Notes: a model not told the origin generated them from the sequence alone. DNA of 64,000 nucleotides from Hyphomonas sp. (GCF_013823385.1 NZ_PNMA01000005.1:62001-126000); one strand, 5' to 3'; counted from the first letter of the stretch, positions 43,192-53,579 are shown. A program made the numbers and translations.

Positions 43192-46056
43192 ATGACAGCC
43201 ATCGGACCTTTCCTGCTGGGCGCGCCGCTGGCGCTGTTTGCGCTGCTGGCGCTGCCGCTGATCTGGTGGGTGCTGCGGGCGACGCCGCCCGCGCCGAAGG
43301 AGGCCGAGCTTCCCTCGCTGCGCCTGCTGGAGGGGGCAGAGCCGGTGGAAGAGACGCCGGCACGCACGCCCTGGTGGGTATGGCTGATCCGTACACTGGC
43401 GGTGATTGCGGCGATCCTCGGCCTCTCCCAACCGGTCTGGGCGCCGGGGGCGCGGACGACCGAGACCGGCGGCGGGCCGCTGCTGATCGTGATCGACAAT
43501 GGCTGGGCCTCTGCGCCGCGCTGGAGCGAACTGACCAATGCGGCGAGCGCCACGCTCGACGCGGGCGACCGCGACGGGGCGGTGCATCTCTTGCTGACCG
43601 CGCCGCGCCAGCTGAATGTGGACCCGGCCGAGCGCCTTTCCCGCGCCGACATGGCCAAGCGCCTCGCGAGCCTTGATCCCCAACCCTGGGCAACCGACCG
43701 GGCCGATGCCCTTGCCCAGCTGGATGCCTCAAAACTTGTTCCGGCACGGATATTCTATGCCAGTGACGGGCTGGAGACTGAAGGTGGCGCGGCGTTTGCG
43801 GCAGCGCTGGCCGCGCGCGCGCCGCTGACCGTGTTTGCCGCCCCACCCGAAGGCCCGGCCGTGATCACCGGGCTTTCAGCGCAGACCGATGCGGTGACCG
43901 TGCGCCTGGCGCGGGCGGGCACGCAGGGCAGCGCGCGGGCCTTTGTCTCGGCGCTGACGCAGGACGGCTCGGCGCTTGCCTCTGCCGAGGCGGTGTTTGC
44001 CGACGGCGAACGGGAGGCCGAGGCGCAGTTTTCCATTCCCGCCGCCGCCCTCGCCCGGATCGCGCGCTTTAATGTAACCGGGCGGGCGGGCGCGGGCACG
44101 GTATGGCTCTGGGATTCGGCCGAACGCACCCGCCGGGTTGGCATCGTCGACACCGGCACGGCGGCCCAGCCGCTGCTCTCCGACATGCATTATATCCGCA
44201 AGGCGCTGGAGCCATTCGCTTCGATCTCCACCGGGGATATCGAGACGCTGGTGGCGACGGCGCCGGACGCGATCATTCTTTCCGATGTCGGACAGATCCC
44301 GAAGGCTGATACCGAGCGGCTGACGCAGTGGGTGGAAAATGGCGGGGCGCTGATCCGCTTTGCCGGGCCACGCCTTGCCGCGCAGGGGGATGATCTCCTG
44401 CCGGTGGTGCTGCGCCGGTCTTCCCGCGCTATTGGCGGCGCGCTCGCCTGGGAGGAGCCGCAGGGCCTCGCCCCCTTCCCCGAGACTTCGCCCTTTGCAG
44501 GCCTGCCCGTGCCGGGCGACGTACGCGTGCGCCAGCAGGTGCTGGCGCGGCCCGAGCCTGACCTGGCGCGCAAGACCTGGGCGCGGCTGACTGATGGCTC
44601 CCCCCTCGTCAGCGCCGACAGCCGGGGCGACGGGACGCTGATCCTCTTCCACATCACCGCCGGGCCGGACTGGGGGGATCTCGCCTATTCCGGCGTGTTC
44701 GAACAGATGCTGCGCCGGGCCATCGCCGCCGGGCGCGGCGAAGCAGTGGAGGATGGCGACGGCACCTATATGCCTCAGCTTTCACTCGACGGATTTGGCC
44801 GTCTGACGCGGGCGAGCCCGAATGCCGCGCCGGTCAAGGCTTCCGAATTTGCCGGGTTGAAGCCCTCCGAAATCCATCCGCCGGGACTTTACCAGGGACC
44901 TTCCGGATCGCGCGCGCTGAACATTGGCGCAGGCGCCGCGCCGCGCCTGATGACGCAATGGCCAGCCTCGGCACGCCTGCTAGGGGACGCCGAAGCGCGC
45001 TCCCTGCGCCTCGCCGGGCCGATGCTGGCGATTGCGGCGGGCCTGCTGGCGCTGGACCTGTTCATTGCATTGTTCGTGGCCGGACGGCTGCGCGGGCTGA
45101 CCCGCCGGGGCAAGGCGGCGGCCAAGACGACGGGTGGCGCGGCCGGCGCGCTGATCCTGGCTTTTGCCTTCCTGCCGGGCGATCCGGCCGAGGCGCAAGG
45201 CTATGAGTTGCGCCCGGATGGCAGCTATCGCGCGATCCCTTCACCCTCGACCCGCGTGGTACCCCTGCCCGCCGGCAAGGCGAGCCAGAAGGAAATCGAG
45301 GCGGCGCTCACGATGCGGTTTGGCTATGTCGAGACCGGCGACCGCGCGCTGAACGAGCGCACGCGGGCAGGCCTGCGCGGGCTTTCCAACATTCTCAACA
45401 TGCGCACCTCGGTGGAGCCGGCAGAGCCACATGCGCTGAACCTGGAAACCGACGCGCTGGAGCTTTATCCACTGATCTTCTTCGTGGTGCCGGAAAATGC
45501 CGCGCCCCTGTCAGACCGGGCGGTGACGCGGCTCAACGCCTATCTGCGCGCAGGCGGGGCGCTGGTGATCGATACGCGGGCGGGCGGCGACCCGGCCGCG
45601 CAGACGGATGTTTCCCGGCTGGAAACCCTGCTGGCAGGCCTCGACGCGCCGCAGCTGCAGACCGTGCCGGACAATCATGTGCTTTCCCGCAGCTTCTATC
45701 TGATCAAGGATTATCCGGGCCGGTTTGCCGGACGGCGGCTCTGGATCGAGAAGACGGGCGAGCCCGGCGCCACGCGCGGCGACGGCGTCTCGCGCCTGTT
45801 CATTGGCGATGCTGACTGGGTGTCTGCCTGGGCCGTGGATGAGAATGGCCGCGACCTTTATTCCGTTGACGGAGGGCCCCAGCAGCGCGAGACCGCGCGG
45901 CGCTTTGGCGTCAACCTCGTGATGTATGTTCTGACCGGAAGCTACAAGGACGACCAGGTTCACATTCCCGCGCTGCTGCAGCGCCTGGGCGAGCCGCAGA
46001 ATGGCACGCCCGAGCCACGCCTGCCCGGCCGCGTGCTGGATGGGGGGCCGCAATGA
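43192..46056 (+). CDS. DUF4159 domain-containing membrane protein with BatA-like N terminus
   Basis: 954 aa. N-terminal two helices (PLALFALLALPLIWWVLR, WVWLIRTLAVIAAILGLSQPVW) as in BatA/aerotolerance proteins, a degenerate vWA-type segment (LLIVIDNGWAS), a central unmatched region, a helix pair around residues 600-660, and the C-terminal DUF4159 (RFGYVETGDRALNERTRAG, LYPLIFFVVPENAAPLSD). Overlaps the next gene by ATGA. Periplasmic function unknown. Confidence 0.85.
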   Translation: MTAIGPFLLGAPLALFALLALPLIWWVLRATPPAPKEAELPSLRLLEGAEPVEETPARTPWWVWLIRTLAVIAAILGLSQPVWAPGARTTETGGGPLLIVIDNGWASAPRWSELTNAASATLDAGDRDGAVHLLLTAPRQLNVDPAERLSRADMAKRLASLDPQPWATDRADALAQLDASKLVPARIFYASDGLETEGGAAFAAALAARAPLTVFAAPPEGPAVITGLSAQTDAVTVRLARAGTQGSARAFVSALTQDGSALASAEAVFADGEREAEAQFSIPAAALARIARFNVTGRAGAGTVWLWDSAERTRRVGIVDTGTAAQPLLSDMHYIRKALEPFASISTGDIETLVATAPDAIILSDVGQIPKADTERLTQWVENGGALIRFAGPRLAAQGDDLLPVVLRRSSRAIGGALAWEEPQGLAPFPETSPFAGLPVPGDVRVRQQVLARPEPDLARKTWARLTDGSPLVSADSRGDGTLILFHITAGPDWGDLAYSGVFEQMLRRAIAAGRGEAVEDGDGTYMPQLSLDGFGRLTRASPNAAPVKASEFAGLKPSEIHPPGLYQGPSGSRALNIGAGAAPRLMTQWPASARLLGDAEARSLRLAGPMLAIAAGLLALDLFIALFVAGRLRGLTRRGKAAAKTTGGAAGALILAFAFLPGDPAEAQGYELRPDGSYRAIPSPSTRVVPLPAGKASQKEIEAALTMRFGYVETGDRALNERTRAGLRGLSNILNMRTSVEPAEPHALNLETDALELYPLIFFVVPENAAPLSDRAVTRLNAYLRAGGALVIDTRAGGDPAAQTDVSRLETLLAGLDAPQLQTVPDNHVLSRSFYLIKDYPGRFAGRRLWIEKTGEPGATRGDGVSRLFIGDADWVSAWAVDENGRDLYSVDGGPQQRETARRFGVNLVMYVLTGSYKDDQVHIPALLQRLGEPQNGTPEPRLPGRVLDGGPQ

Positions 46057-48092
46057 CCGAAGCGGTGCGCCTCAGCCTTGAGCCTTTCCTGGGCTGGCCC
46101 CTGATCTGGGCGCTAATCGCGCTGACGGTGGCGGCATGGACGGCGTATTTTTTCCTGCGCGGGCGGGCCTGGCTGACGCGGGCGGTGGGCCTGCTGGTCG
46201 TATCCGCCGCCCTGCTCAACCCCACGCTGGTGCATGAGGAGCGTGAGCCGCTGCCGTCTGTGGCCGCGCTGATCCTCGACAAGTCCGAAAGCATGCAGTT
46301 TGGCGAGCGTGACCGGGCGGCGGCCGCTGCTTACGAAGCGCTGAAGGCAAAGCTCGCCGAGGATACGAGCCTGGAAGTGCGCACGCTGGAGACGAGCCCC
46401 GGCGACGATGGCACCTATCTTTATGGCGCGCTGGAAGGTCTGATGGCGGACGTTCCGCGCGACCGGATTGCCGGGGCGATCCTGGTGACAGATGGCCAGG
46501 TGCATGACCTGCCCGACCCGGCGCGCGTGGAAGCAATCATCGGCCCGCTGCACGGCGTGATCGCGGGGGACGAGGATCTGGGCGACCGGCGGATCGAGAT
46601 CGTCAATGCGCCGAATTTCGGCATTGTGGGCGAGACAGCGACCCTGATCGTACGCGCTGAAGACCCGCGCGGCGGCACGATGGACCTCTCTGTTTCACTC
46701 AATGGTGGGGCGCCCGAGCGCGTGCGCGTGGAGGCGGGCAAGGATACGCCGGTGCCCATCGAGATCGAGCGGCGGGGCGAGAACATCGTCGTGATCGAGG
46801 CACCGCCCGGCCCGGAGGAGCTGACGCTGGCCAACAACCGCGCGGCCACCTCCATCGCCGGCGTGCGCGACCGGCTGCGGGTGCTGCTAGTGACGGGCAA
46901 GCCCAACCAGGCAGGGCGCGTGTGGCGCGACCTTCTGAAATCCGATCCGTCCGTGGACCTCGTTCACTTCACCATTCTGCGCCCGCCCTTCAAGGTGGAT
47001 TATGCGCGGCCTGACGAACTGGCTCTGATCGAGTTTCCGACCGAGGAACTGTTCGAGCAGAAGCTCGCCGAGTTCGATCTCATCATCTTCGACCAGTATG
47101 AGCGCCAGGGCGTCATCACGCAGGCCTATCTTGCCAACATGTCCCGCTACGTGGCCGATGGGGGCGCGCTACTGATCGTGGCGGGGGAGCAGTTTGCCGG
47201 GCCGGCAAGCCTTGCGCGCTCGCCGCTCGCTTCCGTGCTGCCCGCCTCCCCCACCGGCGTGATCCGCACCGGCGAGTTCGTGCCGCAGCTGACAGGGCCG
47301 GGCAAACGCCATGCCGTGACCGCGCCGCTGGACGGGCAGCAATGGGGCGGCTGGATGCGCTATATCGAGGCCAATGCCGTGGGCGGCGATGTGCTGATGA
47401 GCGGGCCGGACGGGCGGCCACTGCTGATTGTTGACCGCGTGTCGAAGGGGCGCGTGGGGATGCTGATGTCTGACCAGATCTGGCTGTGGGCGAGCGGGCA
47501 TGATGGCGGCGGGCCGTTTGCCGAGCTGATCCGCCGCGTGGTTCACTGGATGATGAAGGAGCCGGAGCTGGAAGAGCGCCGGCTGGCCCTGACCATCGAG
47601 GCCGGTGAAGCCAAGATCGAGCTGCGCACGCTGCTGGACGCGGCCCCGCCGCTGGAGGTGCAGACGCCGGAGGGCGAGGTGCTGACCCCGCGCTGGCGCG
47701 CGGCCGGGCCGGGGACGTTTACCGCCGAAGCGCCGGTCGAGGAGCTGGGCATCTACCGCGCGCGCTCGGGCGGGCTGGAGGCGATTGCACTGAGCGGGCC
47801 GGAAAACCCGAAGGAATATGCCAATCTCGAATCCACCACGGCGCTGATCGCGCCGGTGGCCGCGGCAACCGGCGGGGGCGTGTTCCGGCTGAATGAGGCG
47901 GGCACGAACATTCCCGACATTCGCCGGGTTGGGCCTCGTGGCAATGCCGCCGGAAACAACTGGCTGGGCCTGCGTGAGCGGGGGGCGTATGCTGTGCGCT
48001 CCTCCACCAGCCAGGGGCTGGTGCCGGGCATTCTGGCGGCGGGCCTCTTGGTGATCTTCCTGCTGCTGGCCTGGCGGCGCGAGGGGCGCTGA
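46053..48092 (+). CDS. Membrane protein with vWA-like and glutamine-amidotransferase-like domains
   Basis: 679 aa. Helices near residues 15-50, a vWA-like segment (VAALILDKSESMQFGERD), Ig-like beta region, a GATase-like segment (RLRVLLVTGKPNQAGRVWRDLL, FDLIIFDQYERQGVITQAY) and a final helix (LVPGILAAGLLVIFLLLAW). Such proteins end MoxR-DUF58-DUF4159 operons in alphaproteobacteria. The opposing AmpG-like gene ends 16 bp downstream. Confidence 0.8.
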   Translation: MTEAVRLSLEPFLGWPLIWALIALTVAAWTAYFFLRGRAWLTRAVGLLVVSAALLNPTLVHEEREPLPSVAALILDKSESMQFGERDRAAAAAYEALKAKLAEDTSLEVRTLETSPGDDGTYLYGALEGLMADVPRDRIAGAILVTDGQVHDLPDPARVEAIIGPLHGVIAGDEDLGDRRIEIVNAPNFGIVGETATLIVRAEDPRGGTMDLSVSLNGGAPERVRVEAGKDTPVPIEIERRGENIVVIEAPPGPEELTLANNRAATSIAGVRDRLRVLLVTGKPNQAGRVWRDLLKSDPSVDLVHFTILRPPFKVDYARPDELALIEFPTEELFEQKLAEFDLIIFDQYERQGVITQAYLANMSRYVADGGALLIVAGEQFAGPASLARSPLASVLPASPTGVIRTGEFVPQLTGPGKRHAVTAPLDGQQWGGWMRYIEANAVGGDVLMSGPDGRPLLIVDRVSKGRVGMLMSDQIWLWASGHDGGGPFAELIRRVVHWMMKEPELEERRLALTIEAGEAKIELRTLLDAAPPLEVQTPEGEVLTPRWRAAGPGTFTAEAPVEELGIYRARSGGLEAIALSGPENPKEYANLESTTALIAPVAAATGGGVFRLNEAGTNIPDIRRVGPRGNAAGNNWLGLRERGAYAVRSSTSQGLVPGILAAGLLVIFLLLAWRREGR

Positions 48093-48107
48093 GGCCCCTT
48101 CTCTGCT

Positions 48108-49457
48108 CTAGGGCGGAAGCGCTGCGCCTGCCTGCTTCATCCGCTGGCGGACCATCCAGATGAGGATCAGCGGCGGGATGGCGGCCAGCGGGCTCAGCGA
48201 GAAATAAAGAGCAAAGCCGCCCATGGAGGAGCCGGACACACCCTGCAGCGCGGTGACCCCGAGCCCGGCAAAGCCGCCGAGGAAACCGCTGAGCAGAGAC
48301 ATCAGCGAGGAAAGCAGGGCGAATTGCGCGGCGGTGGCGATGGGATTGGTCAGGCGGCTGGCCCAGGCGACGATGGCCGCCATGGCGAGGCCGCCGCTGA
48401 AGCCTTCCACCACAGTGACACCCGCCCAGATGAGCTTCGAGCCGCCCGACAGGGCAAGGATGCAGAAACCGAGATTGGACAGCGCCGCGAGCGTGACGCC
48501 GATGGCCATGGCCGCCACCGTGCCAAAACGCAGGCCGATGAGCCCTGCGGCCACCACCCCGCCCAGCGTGGCGGGAAAGCCGATGGCGGTGCGCATGCCG
48601 GCAATCTCGGCGGTGGAAAAGCCAAGGTCTATATAAAGGGGCCCAACCATCGGGACGATCAAGCCATCGGGCAGGAAGAACAGAGCAATCAGCGGCAGGA
48701 AGACATAGAGGTTGCGGCCATGATCCTGCCAGAAAACCTTCACGGGACGGACGAGCGCGCCGCCGACAGACGCAAGGCCCGTCATCGGCTCGAAATGGCG
48801 CGGTTTCTGGGGCTCGCGCGCCAGCAGAAGCGCTGACAGGCCTGCGATGCCGCCGAGCGAGGCAAAGGCATATGCCATCTGCCAGCCGACGATGCCGGAG
48901 GCGGCCAACAGCGGCACATTGCCGAGGAAATAGCCCGAACGCAGGCCGAGGATATAGGCCGAGGCCATCAGATCCTGCTCTTCATCCCGCGCGCTTTCGA
49001 TGCGCCAGGCATCGACCGCAATGTCCTGCGTGGCGGCGGCAAAGGAAGTGAGCATGGCAAAGCCGGCAAACACCGCGAGCCCGCCGGAGGGCCCGGTGAA
49101 CGCCATGCCGAGAATGCCGAGGGTGACGAAGATCTGCCCAAGGAGCATCCAGGAGCGGCGATGGCCGAGCCGCTTACCGATGATGGGCAGCCGGATCCAG
49201 TCCACAAAGGGCGCCCAGAGGAATTTGGCGGAGACGAAAATTCCGACCCAGCCCATGAAGCCGATGGCGGTGAGCGCGATGCCTTCCTGCCGGAGCCAGT
49301 AGCCGAGCGTGACCCCGACCATCACCGGCGGCATGCCCGTGGCAATGCCGAAGACCATCGCGATGGCGACCTTCGGCTGGCGGAGTGATCCCAGAACTTC
49401 GCGCAGGCCGGCCTGTGGCCGTACCGGCTCGTCCTGGCCGGTCACAATGTCGGCCAT
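48108..49457 (-). CDS. AmpG-like MFS transporter (PAT family)
   Basis: 449 aa with about twelve helices. Typical features: GMPPVMVGVTLGYWLRQEGI, FLWAPFVDWIRLPIIGKRLGHRRSWML near residue 85, and ATQDIAVDAWRIE, as in AmpG muropeptide permeases. SD GGAGGAAGT precedes the ATG. Likely imports peptidoglycan fragments; other substrates are possible. Confidence 0.85.
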   Translation of the reverse strand: MADIVTGQDEPVRPQAGLREVLGSLRQPKVAIAMVFGIATGMPPVMVGVTLGYWLRQEGIALTAIGFMGWVGIFVSAKFLWAPFVDWIRLPIIGKRLGHRRSWMLLGQIFVTLGILGMAFTGPSGGLAVFAGFAMLTSFAAATQDIAVDAWRIESARDEEQDLMASAYILGLRSGYFLGNVPLLAASGIVGWQMAYAFASLGGIAGLSALLLAREPQKPRHFEPMTGLASVGGALVRPVKVFWQDHGRNLYVFLPLIALFFLPDGLIVPMVGPLYIDLGFSTAEIAGMRTAIGFPATLGGVVAAGLIGLRFGTVAAMAIGVTLAALSNLGFCILALSGGSKLIWAGVTVVEGFSGGLAMAAIVAWASRLTNPIATAAQFALLSSLMSLLSGFLGGFAGLGVTALQGVSGSSMGGFALYFSLSPLAAIPPLILIWMVRQRMKQAGAALPP

Positions 49458-49576
49458 ACTTCCTCCCGAAGCGCAGCCGGCCAGCCCCTCGCCTCATGGG
49501 CGGGCGAGGTTTTTATGTGCGGTCTTTTGCGCTGGAGAAGAGTGTGTCAGCGGCTTTGAAAGCCTGCAAGCAGAAA

Positions 49577-50068
49577 TCAGGGCGCCGTGACGAGGCCTTC
49601 GAGCAGGCTGGCATCACCTGCCAGATCGCGGATCATGACGCGCGACGGGTCCTGAGGGCCGGGGAAAGTCAGGCGGCCGCGCGGGGCGACGGTGAAGCCA
49701 ACCTTGCCGAAGAGGCTGTGGGCACCGATCAGAATCGCAGCCGGCCAGCCAGCTTGCCTGCCGGCCTCGAGCGCGGCTTCGGTAATCTTCAGGCTGAGGA
49801 AGCTGCCGCGATAGGCCGGGTCCACGGCGACCGGGCCATAGAACAGCGCCGGCATGCGCGCGGGCCCGACGACCAGTGGCCAGACGCGGCAAACGCCGAT
49901 CACTTTACCGTTGTCGAGGGCAACACGGTTCACCTCCGGCAGCGAGTGGGAATACTCGCGCAGGCGCTCTGCCGTCTTGGCAAAGTGGCCAGGGCCGAAG
50001 GTGACATCGAAGAGGGCTTCGATCGCCTCGGCATGCTGGCTGGGGGTTTCCGGTACAATCTCGATCAT
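49577..50068 (-). CDS. GNAT family N-acetyltransferase (YhbS-like)
   Basis: 163 aa from ATG 50068. GNAT fold: YGPVAVDPAYRGSFLSLKITEAALEAGRQAGW and AILIGAHSLFGKVGF. The usual R/Q-x-x-G-x-G is altered to YRGSFLSL, a variant seen in YhbS-like proteins. Substrate unknown. Confidence 0.82.
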   Translation of the reverse strand: MIEIVPETPSQHAEAIEALFDVTFGPGHFAKTAERLREYSHSLPEVNRVALDNGKVIGVCRVWPLVVGPARMPALFYGPVAVDPAYRGSFLSLKITEAALEAGRQAGWPAAILIGAHSLFGKVGFTVAPRGRLTFPGPQDPSRVMIRDLAGDASLLEGLVTAP

Positions 50069-50138
50069 GGCGGCGCGCTCTAGGGCGCATTTGCCCGCCC
50101 CGCAAGCGCCTTGGTGTGAACGCCCGCCTGCCTTTGGT

Positions 50139-51044
50139 TTACGCCGGGCGGAAGCGCGCGTCGCGGTTCTCCAGAAGGGCGTAGGCGACATGTGCCTTCA
50201 GCGCTTCGGTCACGGCGACGGGGTCTCCGGCCAGCACCTCCGGCGGAATGGTCTCGCCAAAGGTCATCCGGAAACGGGCGCCGCGCTTGTTGAGGAGTTC
50301 GTTGAAGAGGGTGATGTCGCGCAGCTCGCCCGAGAGCTGAGAGAAAAGGTAGAAAAGATCGGAATTGCGCGCATCGAGATTGAGCGGGATGACCGGGGCG
50401 CCCTGCTTGCGGGCGAGGGCGACCACGGTGGGAAACCACGCCTTCTCGATCATCTGGCTCCCTTCCCTCCGCGCGAGCCGGCCGGAGGGGAAGATGACGA
50501 CGCATTTCTCCTCGGCAAAGGCGGCGGCCGCGCGCTTCAGGGTTTCGCGTGTCTTGGCGGGCGAGCGTTTCTCCGCCACCCATTCGACCGGGATGATGAC
50601 ATCCTCAAAGCGCGGATTGACCCTTATCGCGTCCGCATTGGCGAAAAAGACGATATCCTGGCGCTTCTGTTTCAGGAGATCCCAGACGGCGATGCCGTCG
50701 GCGAGGCCGGTGGGATGATTCGCGGCAATGATGCAGCGGCCCTGCTGCGGCAGGCGGTCGAGGCCATCGGCGGAAATATTGAACGCCAATTGTTTTGAAA
50801 GCCGGTCAAAACTTTCTCTTCCCGTCAGCTGAACGAGCTCATCGGCCATCCGGCGGGCCTTTCCGTAACCCAGGATAGAATAAAGCAGCGGCCGGGCCAC
50901 CGGCCAGGCCGGGCTGGCGCGCAGGCGGGGGCAGCGTTCCTGGATCAGCACATCGACGATATGCGTGTCATTGCGCCCTGCTTCGGGCAGAAATGCCGAT
51001 TGTGCAGCAGGCGCAACAGGATGGGGGACCGGTTCGTCCGTCAT
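50139..51044 (-). CDS. PlsC-like acyltransferase
   Basis: 301 aa from ATG 51044. 1-acylglycerol-3-phosphate acyltransferase-like domain: IIAANHPTGLADGIAVWD near residue 105 (NHPTGLAD in place of the usual NHxxxxD) and VVIFPSGRLARREG near residue 180. No transmembrane helix is obvious. It may act on phospholipid or hemolysin-type substrates. Confidence 0.8.
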   Translation of the reverse strand: MTDEPVPHPVAPAAQSAFLPEAGRNDTHIVDVLIQERCPRLRASPAWPVARPLLYSILGYGKARRMADELVQLTGRESFDRLSKQLAFNISADGLDRLPQQGRCIIAANHPTGLADGIAVWDLLKQKRQDIVFFANADAIRVNPRFEDVIIPVEWVAEKRSPAKTRETLKRAAAAFAEEKCVVIFPSGRLARREGSQMIEKAWFPTVVALARKQGAPVIPLNLDARNSDLFYLFSQLSGELRDITLFNELLNKRGARFRMTFGETIPPEVLAGDPVAVTEALKAHVAYALLENRDARFRPA

Positions 51045-51286
51045 AGAGCGTGAGTTTCCTTCCACCCCAAATAGGTGTGCGGGAAGCATAGAGCCGCCCG
51101 GCGAAATCGGAAAGATGGAGGTTTTTCGCGGTCGCCAGCCCTGAAATCCATCGGAATTTCAATACTTCGGAAAGTTTCGCTTTACCAAGACGCAAGACGA
51201 GCGTGGCATTGTGAACATCAGACGGGCAGCGGCTTAACACCTCTTACCCCGCTGCCATTCAAAAACATCCAATGGGGTTGAGTTTC

Positions 51287-51727
51287 ATGAAGGTGCTTTG
51301 GATCGAAGATCACGAGCCGGTGCGTACGATGCTGGCGCATGCAGCCGACAAGGCCGCGCGCGCGCGTATTCCGGTGGATCTTGTCATGGCGGAAGGCCTG
51401 CTGGCCGCTGAGCGCCGCCTGCGCCTTGAGCGCTTTGATCTCGTGATCGTCGATCTGCAGCTGCCGGAAACCGGCGATGATGTGGATATGGCGGTCGCCC
51501 GCGTGGCCAATATGGGCAAGCACCGGATCGCGGTTGCCTCTTCCCGGCCGGAGCGCGACGAGGTGGTGTCTTCGGCAGCCCGCTGCGGCGCCAACATCCA
51601 CCCGCAGGCGGTCTTCAAGGCGGGCCTCAACTTCAACCGCTTCATCCAGCGCCCTGAATCCTTCGAGGATTTCCTGCTGGAACTGATGCCGGCGGCCGGC
51701 GCGCGCAGCACCGTTCGCGCCGCCTGA
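51287..51727 (+). CDS. Single-domain response-regulator receiver protein
   Basis: 146 aa (151 from ATG 51272). Receiver-like: KVLWIEDHEPVRTML at the N terminus with acidic Glu-Asp pair, and DLVIVDLQLPETGDDVDMA with the phospho-acceptor Asp. The Thr/Ser and Lys switch residues are harder to place (AVASSRPERDEV). No output domain. A strong terminator follows. Confidence 0.75.
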   Translation: MKVLWIEDHEPVRTMLAHAADKAARARIPVDLVMAEGLLAAERRLRLERFDLVIVDLQLPETGDDVDMAVARVANMGKHRIAVASSRPERDEVVSSAARCGANIHPQAVFKAGLNFNRFIQRPESFEDFLLELMPAAGARSTVRAA

Positions 51728-51768
51728 CGCGGCTGGGCGCTTGCCGCCCCATGGCCAGACTTGCTAAG

Positions 51769-51796
51769 CCGCCCGAAGGCCCTTCGGGCGGTTTTT
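51769..51796 (+). terminator. Rho-independent terminator after the receiver gene
   Basis: Ten-to-eleven-bp GC-rich stem (CCGCCCGAAG / CTTCGGGCGG) with a 3-nt loop and a run of five T. It also lies upstream of the rhomboid gene start. Confidence 0.92.
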
Positions 51797-51823
51797 ACAT
51801 CTGTTGGGAAAGACAAGCGGCGC

Positions 51824-52438
51824 ATGGCAGACATCTTTTCCTACCCGGCCACACTGTCACTGATCGTGCTCAACGTGTTTGCCAGCCTGATTGCGCTGCG
51901 CAGCCCGGCCTTCAACGCGCAGAACATCCTGTGGGTCGGCCCGATGCGCGACCAGGGGGAATGGCACCGGCTGATCAGCTCGGGTTTCCTGCATGTGAAC
52001 GGGTTTCACCTCTTCATCAACATGTACGGCCTCTACATGTTCGGCCCGGTGATCGAGCATGTGCTGGGGGGCGTGAACTTCCTGATCATCTATCTGGCCG
52101 CGCTGATCGGCGGCAGCGTCTGGGCCTATCTGTGGAACCGGTCCAATCCGGAATACCGCGCGGCGGGCGCTTCGGGCGCGCTATCGGGTATCATCCTGGC
52201 CTTCTGCATGATCGCGCCCTTCTCCACCCTCTTGTTTCTGTTCATCATTCCGATGTGGGGCATCGTGTTTGGCGTGGCCTTCGTGGTGCTGAGCTATATC
52301 TTCTCGCAGCGGGCCGACCGGATCATTGGCCATGAGGCGCATCTGGGTGGGGCGGTGGTGGGCATCGTGACAACCCTGCTGGTGGCGCCGGAAGTGTGGA
52401 CGCGCTTCATGGCGCAGGTCGCCCAGAAGTTCGGCTGA
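51824..52438 (+). CDS. Rhomboid-family intramembrane protease
   Basis: 204 aa from ATG 51824; the frame is open upstream but through the terminator. Six hydrophobic segments. Catalytic Ser in GASGALSGI near residue 120 and a His-containing helix end (HEAHLGGAVVGI) near 178; early HLFINMYGLYMFG matches the rhomboid His-x-x-x-Asn region. Substrate unknown. Confidence 0.88.
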   Translation: MADIFSYPATLSLIVLNVFASLIALRSPAFNAQNILWVGPMRDQGEWHRLISSGFLHVNGFHLFINMYGLYMFGPVIEHVLGGVNFLIIYLAALIGGSVWAYLWNRSNPEYRAAGASGALSGIILAFCMIAPFSTLLFLFIIPMWGIVFGVAFVVLSYIFSQRADRIIGHEAHLGGAVVGIVTTLLVAPEVWTRFMAQVAQKFG

Positions 52439-52451
52439 AGGCGGCAGGGCA

Positions 52452-53579
52452 ATGGGCGGTGTGCGCGCGAAGTATGAGGCGAAGGTGGCGAGCGGCGCGC
52501 TGTCGGTAGACCCCGCGCAGGCCGAGGCCGCCAATATCCTGGACGAGTTGGCAGCGCGCCTGGCCAATCCGCCAAAATCCGGCCTGTTTTCAAAGCCTCA
52601 GCCGATCCGCGGGGTGTATCTCTGGGGCGGCGTGGGCCGGGGCAAATCCATGCTGATGGACCTGTTCTTCGGCGAGGCCGTGACCCGGCCCAAGCGCCGG
52701 GTGCATTTCCATGAGTTCATGGCGCAGGTGCATGAGCGCCTCGGCATCTGGCGCAAGATGACGGACGCGGAGAAGAAGCGTTCGCCCTGGCGGGTGAAAT
52801 CGGCCGGGGATGACCCGATCCCGCCGGTGGCCAAGCAGATTGCGGCAGAGGCGAAGCTGCTGTGCTTTGACGAGTTTCAGGTGACGCAGATTGCCGATGC
52901 GATGATCCTGGGGCGGCTGTTCGATCAGCTGTTCCAGAGGAATGTGACGGTGGTGGCGACGTCCAACCGCCACCCGGACGAGCTTTACAAGGATGGCATC
53001 AACCGACAGCTTTTCCTTCCTTTTATCAAGGAGTTGAAGGAGCGCTGCGCGGTGCTGGAGCTGGTATCGGCGCGCGATTACCGGCTGGACCGGCTGGTGG
53101 AGGCGCCCGTCTGGTATGCTCCGCTGAACGCCGCCAGCGCCGCCGCGCTGGACAAGGCCTGGGACCGGCTGACGCTGGGGGCCGAGCCGCAGCATTGCGT
53201 GCTGACGGTGAAGGGCCGCAAGCTGGAGGTGAGCCGCGAGGCCGCCGGGGTGGCGCGGTTTACCTTCGAGGAGCTGTGCGCGCGGCCGCTGGGCCCGATC
53301 GACTACCTTGCAATTGCTGGGACTTTTCACACGGTGATTCTGGAGGGCATCCCCCTGCTCTCTCCGGACAAGCGGAATGAGGCGATGCGCTTCATCAGCC
53401 TGATCGACGCCCTCTACGAGGCGAAGGTGAAGCTGGTGGCGAGCGCGGAGGCAGAGCCGGGCGCGCTTTACCCCGAAGGGGACGGAGCGTTTGAATTCGA
53501 GCGGACGGCGAGCCGGCTTTTTGAGATGAGATCGAAAGATTATTTAAGCCTCGAACGCCAGGATGTTGATCTGAGCTGA
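52452..53579 (+). CDS. zapE: Cell division protein ZapE (AFG1-like ATPase)
   Basis: 375 aa. P-loop GVYLWGGVGRGKSMLMDLFF near residue 55, Walker B LLCFDEFQVTQIADAMILGRLF, and ATSNRHPDELYKDGINRQLFLPFI as in AFG1/ZapE. It is linked to FtsZ-ring stability under stress in other bacteria. It lies 13 bp after the rhomboid gene, suggesting co-transcription. Confidence 0.93.
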   Translation: MGGVRAKYEAKVASGALSVDPAQAEAANILDELAARLANPPKSGLFSKPQPIRGVYLWGGVGRGKSMLMDLFFGEAVTRPKRRVHFHEFMAQVHERLGIWRKMTDAEKKRSPWRVKSAGDDPIPPVAKQIAAEAKLLCFDEFQVTQIADAMILGRLFDQLFQRNVTVVATSNRHPDELYKDGINRQLFLPFIKELKERCAVLELVSARDYRLDRLVEAPVWYAPLNAASAAALDKAWDRLTLGAEPQHCVLTVKGRKLEVSREAAGVARFTFEELCARPLGPIDYLAIAGTFHTVILEGIPLLSPDKRNEAMRFISLIDALYEAKVKLVASAEAEPGALYPEGDGAFEFERTASRLFEMRSKDYLSLERQDVDLS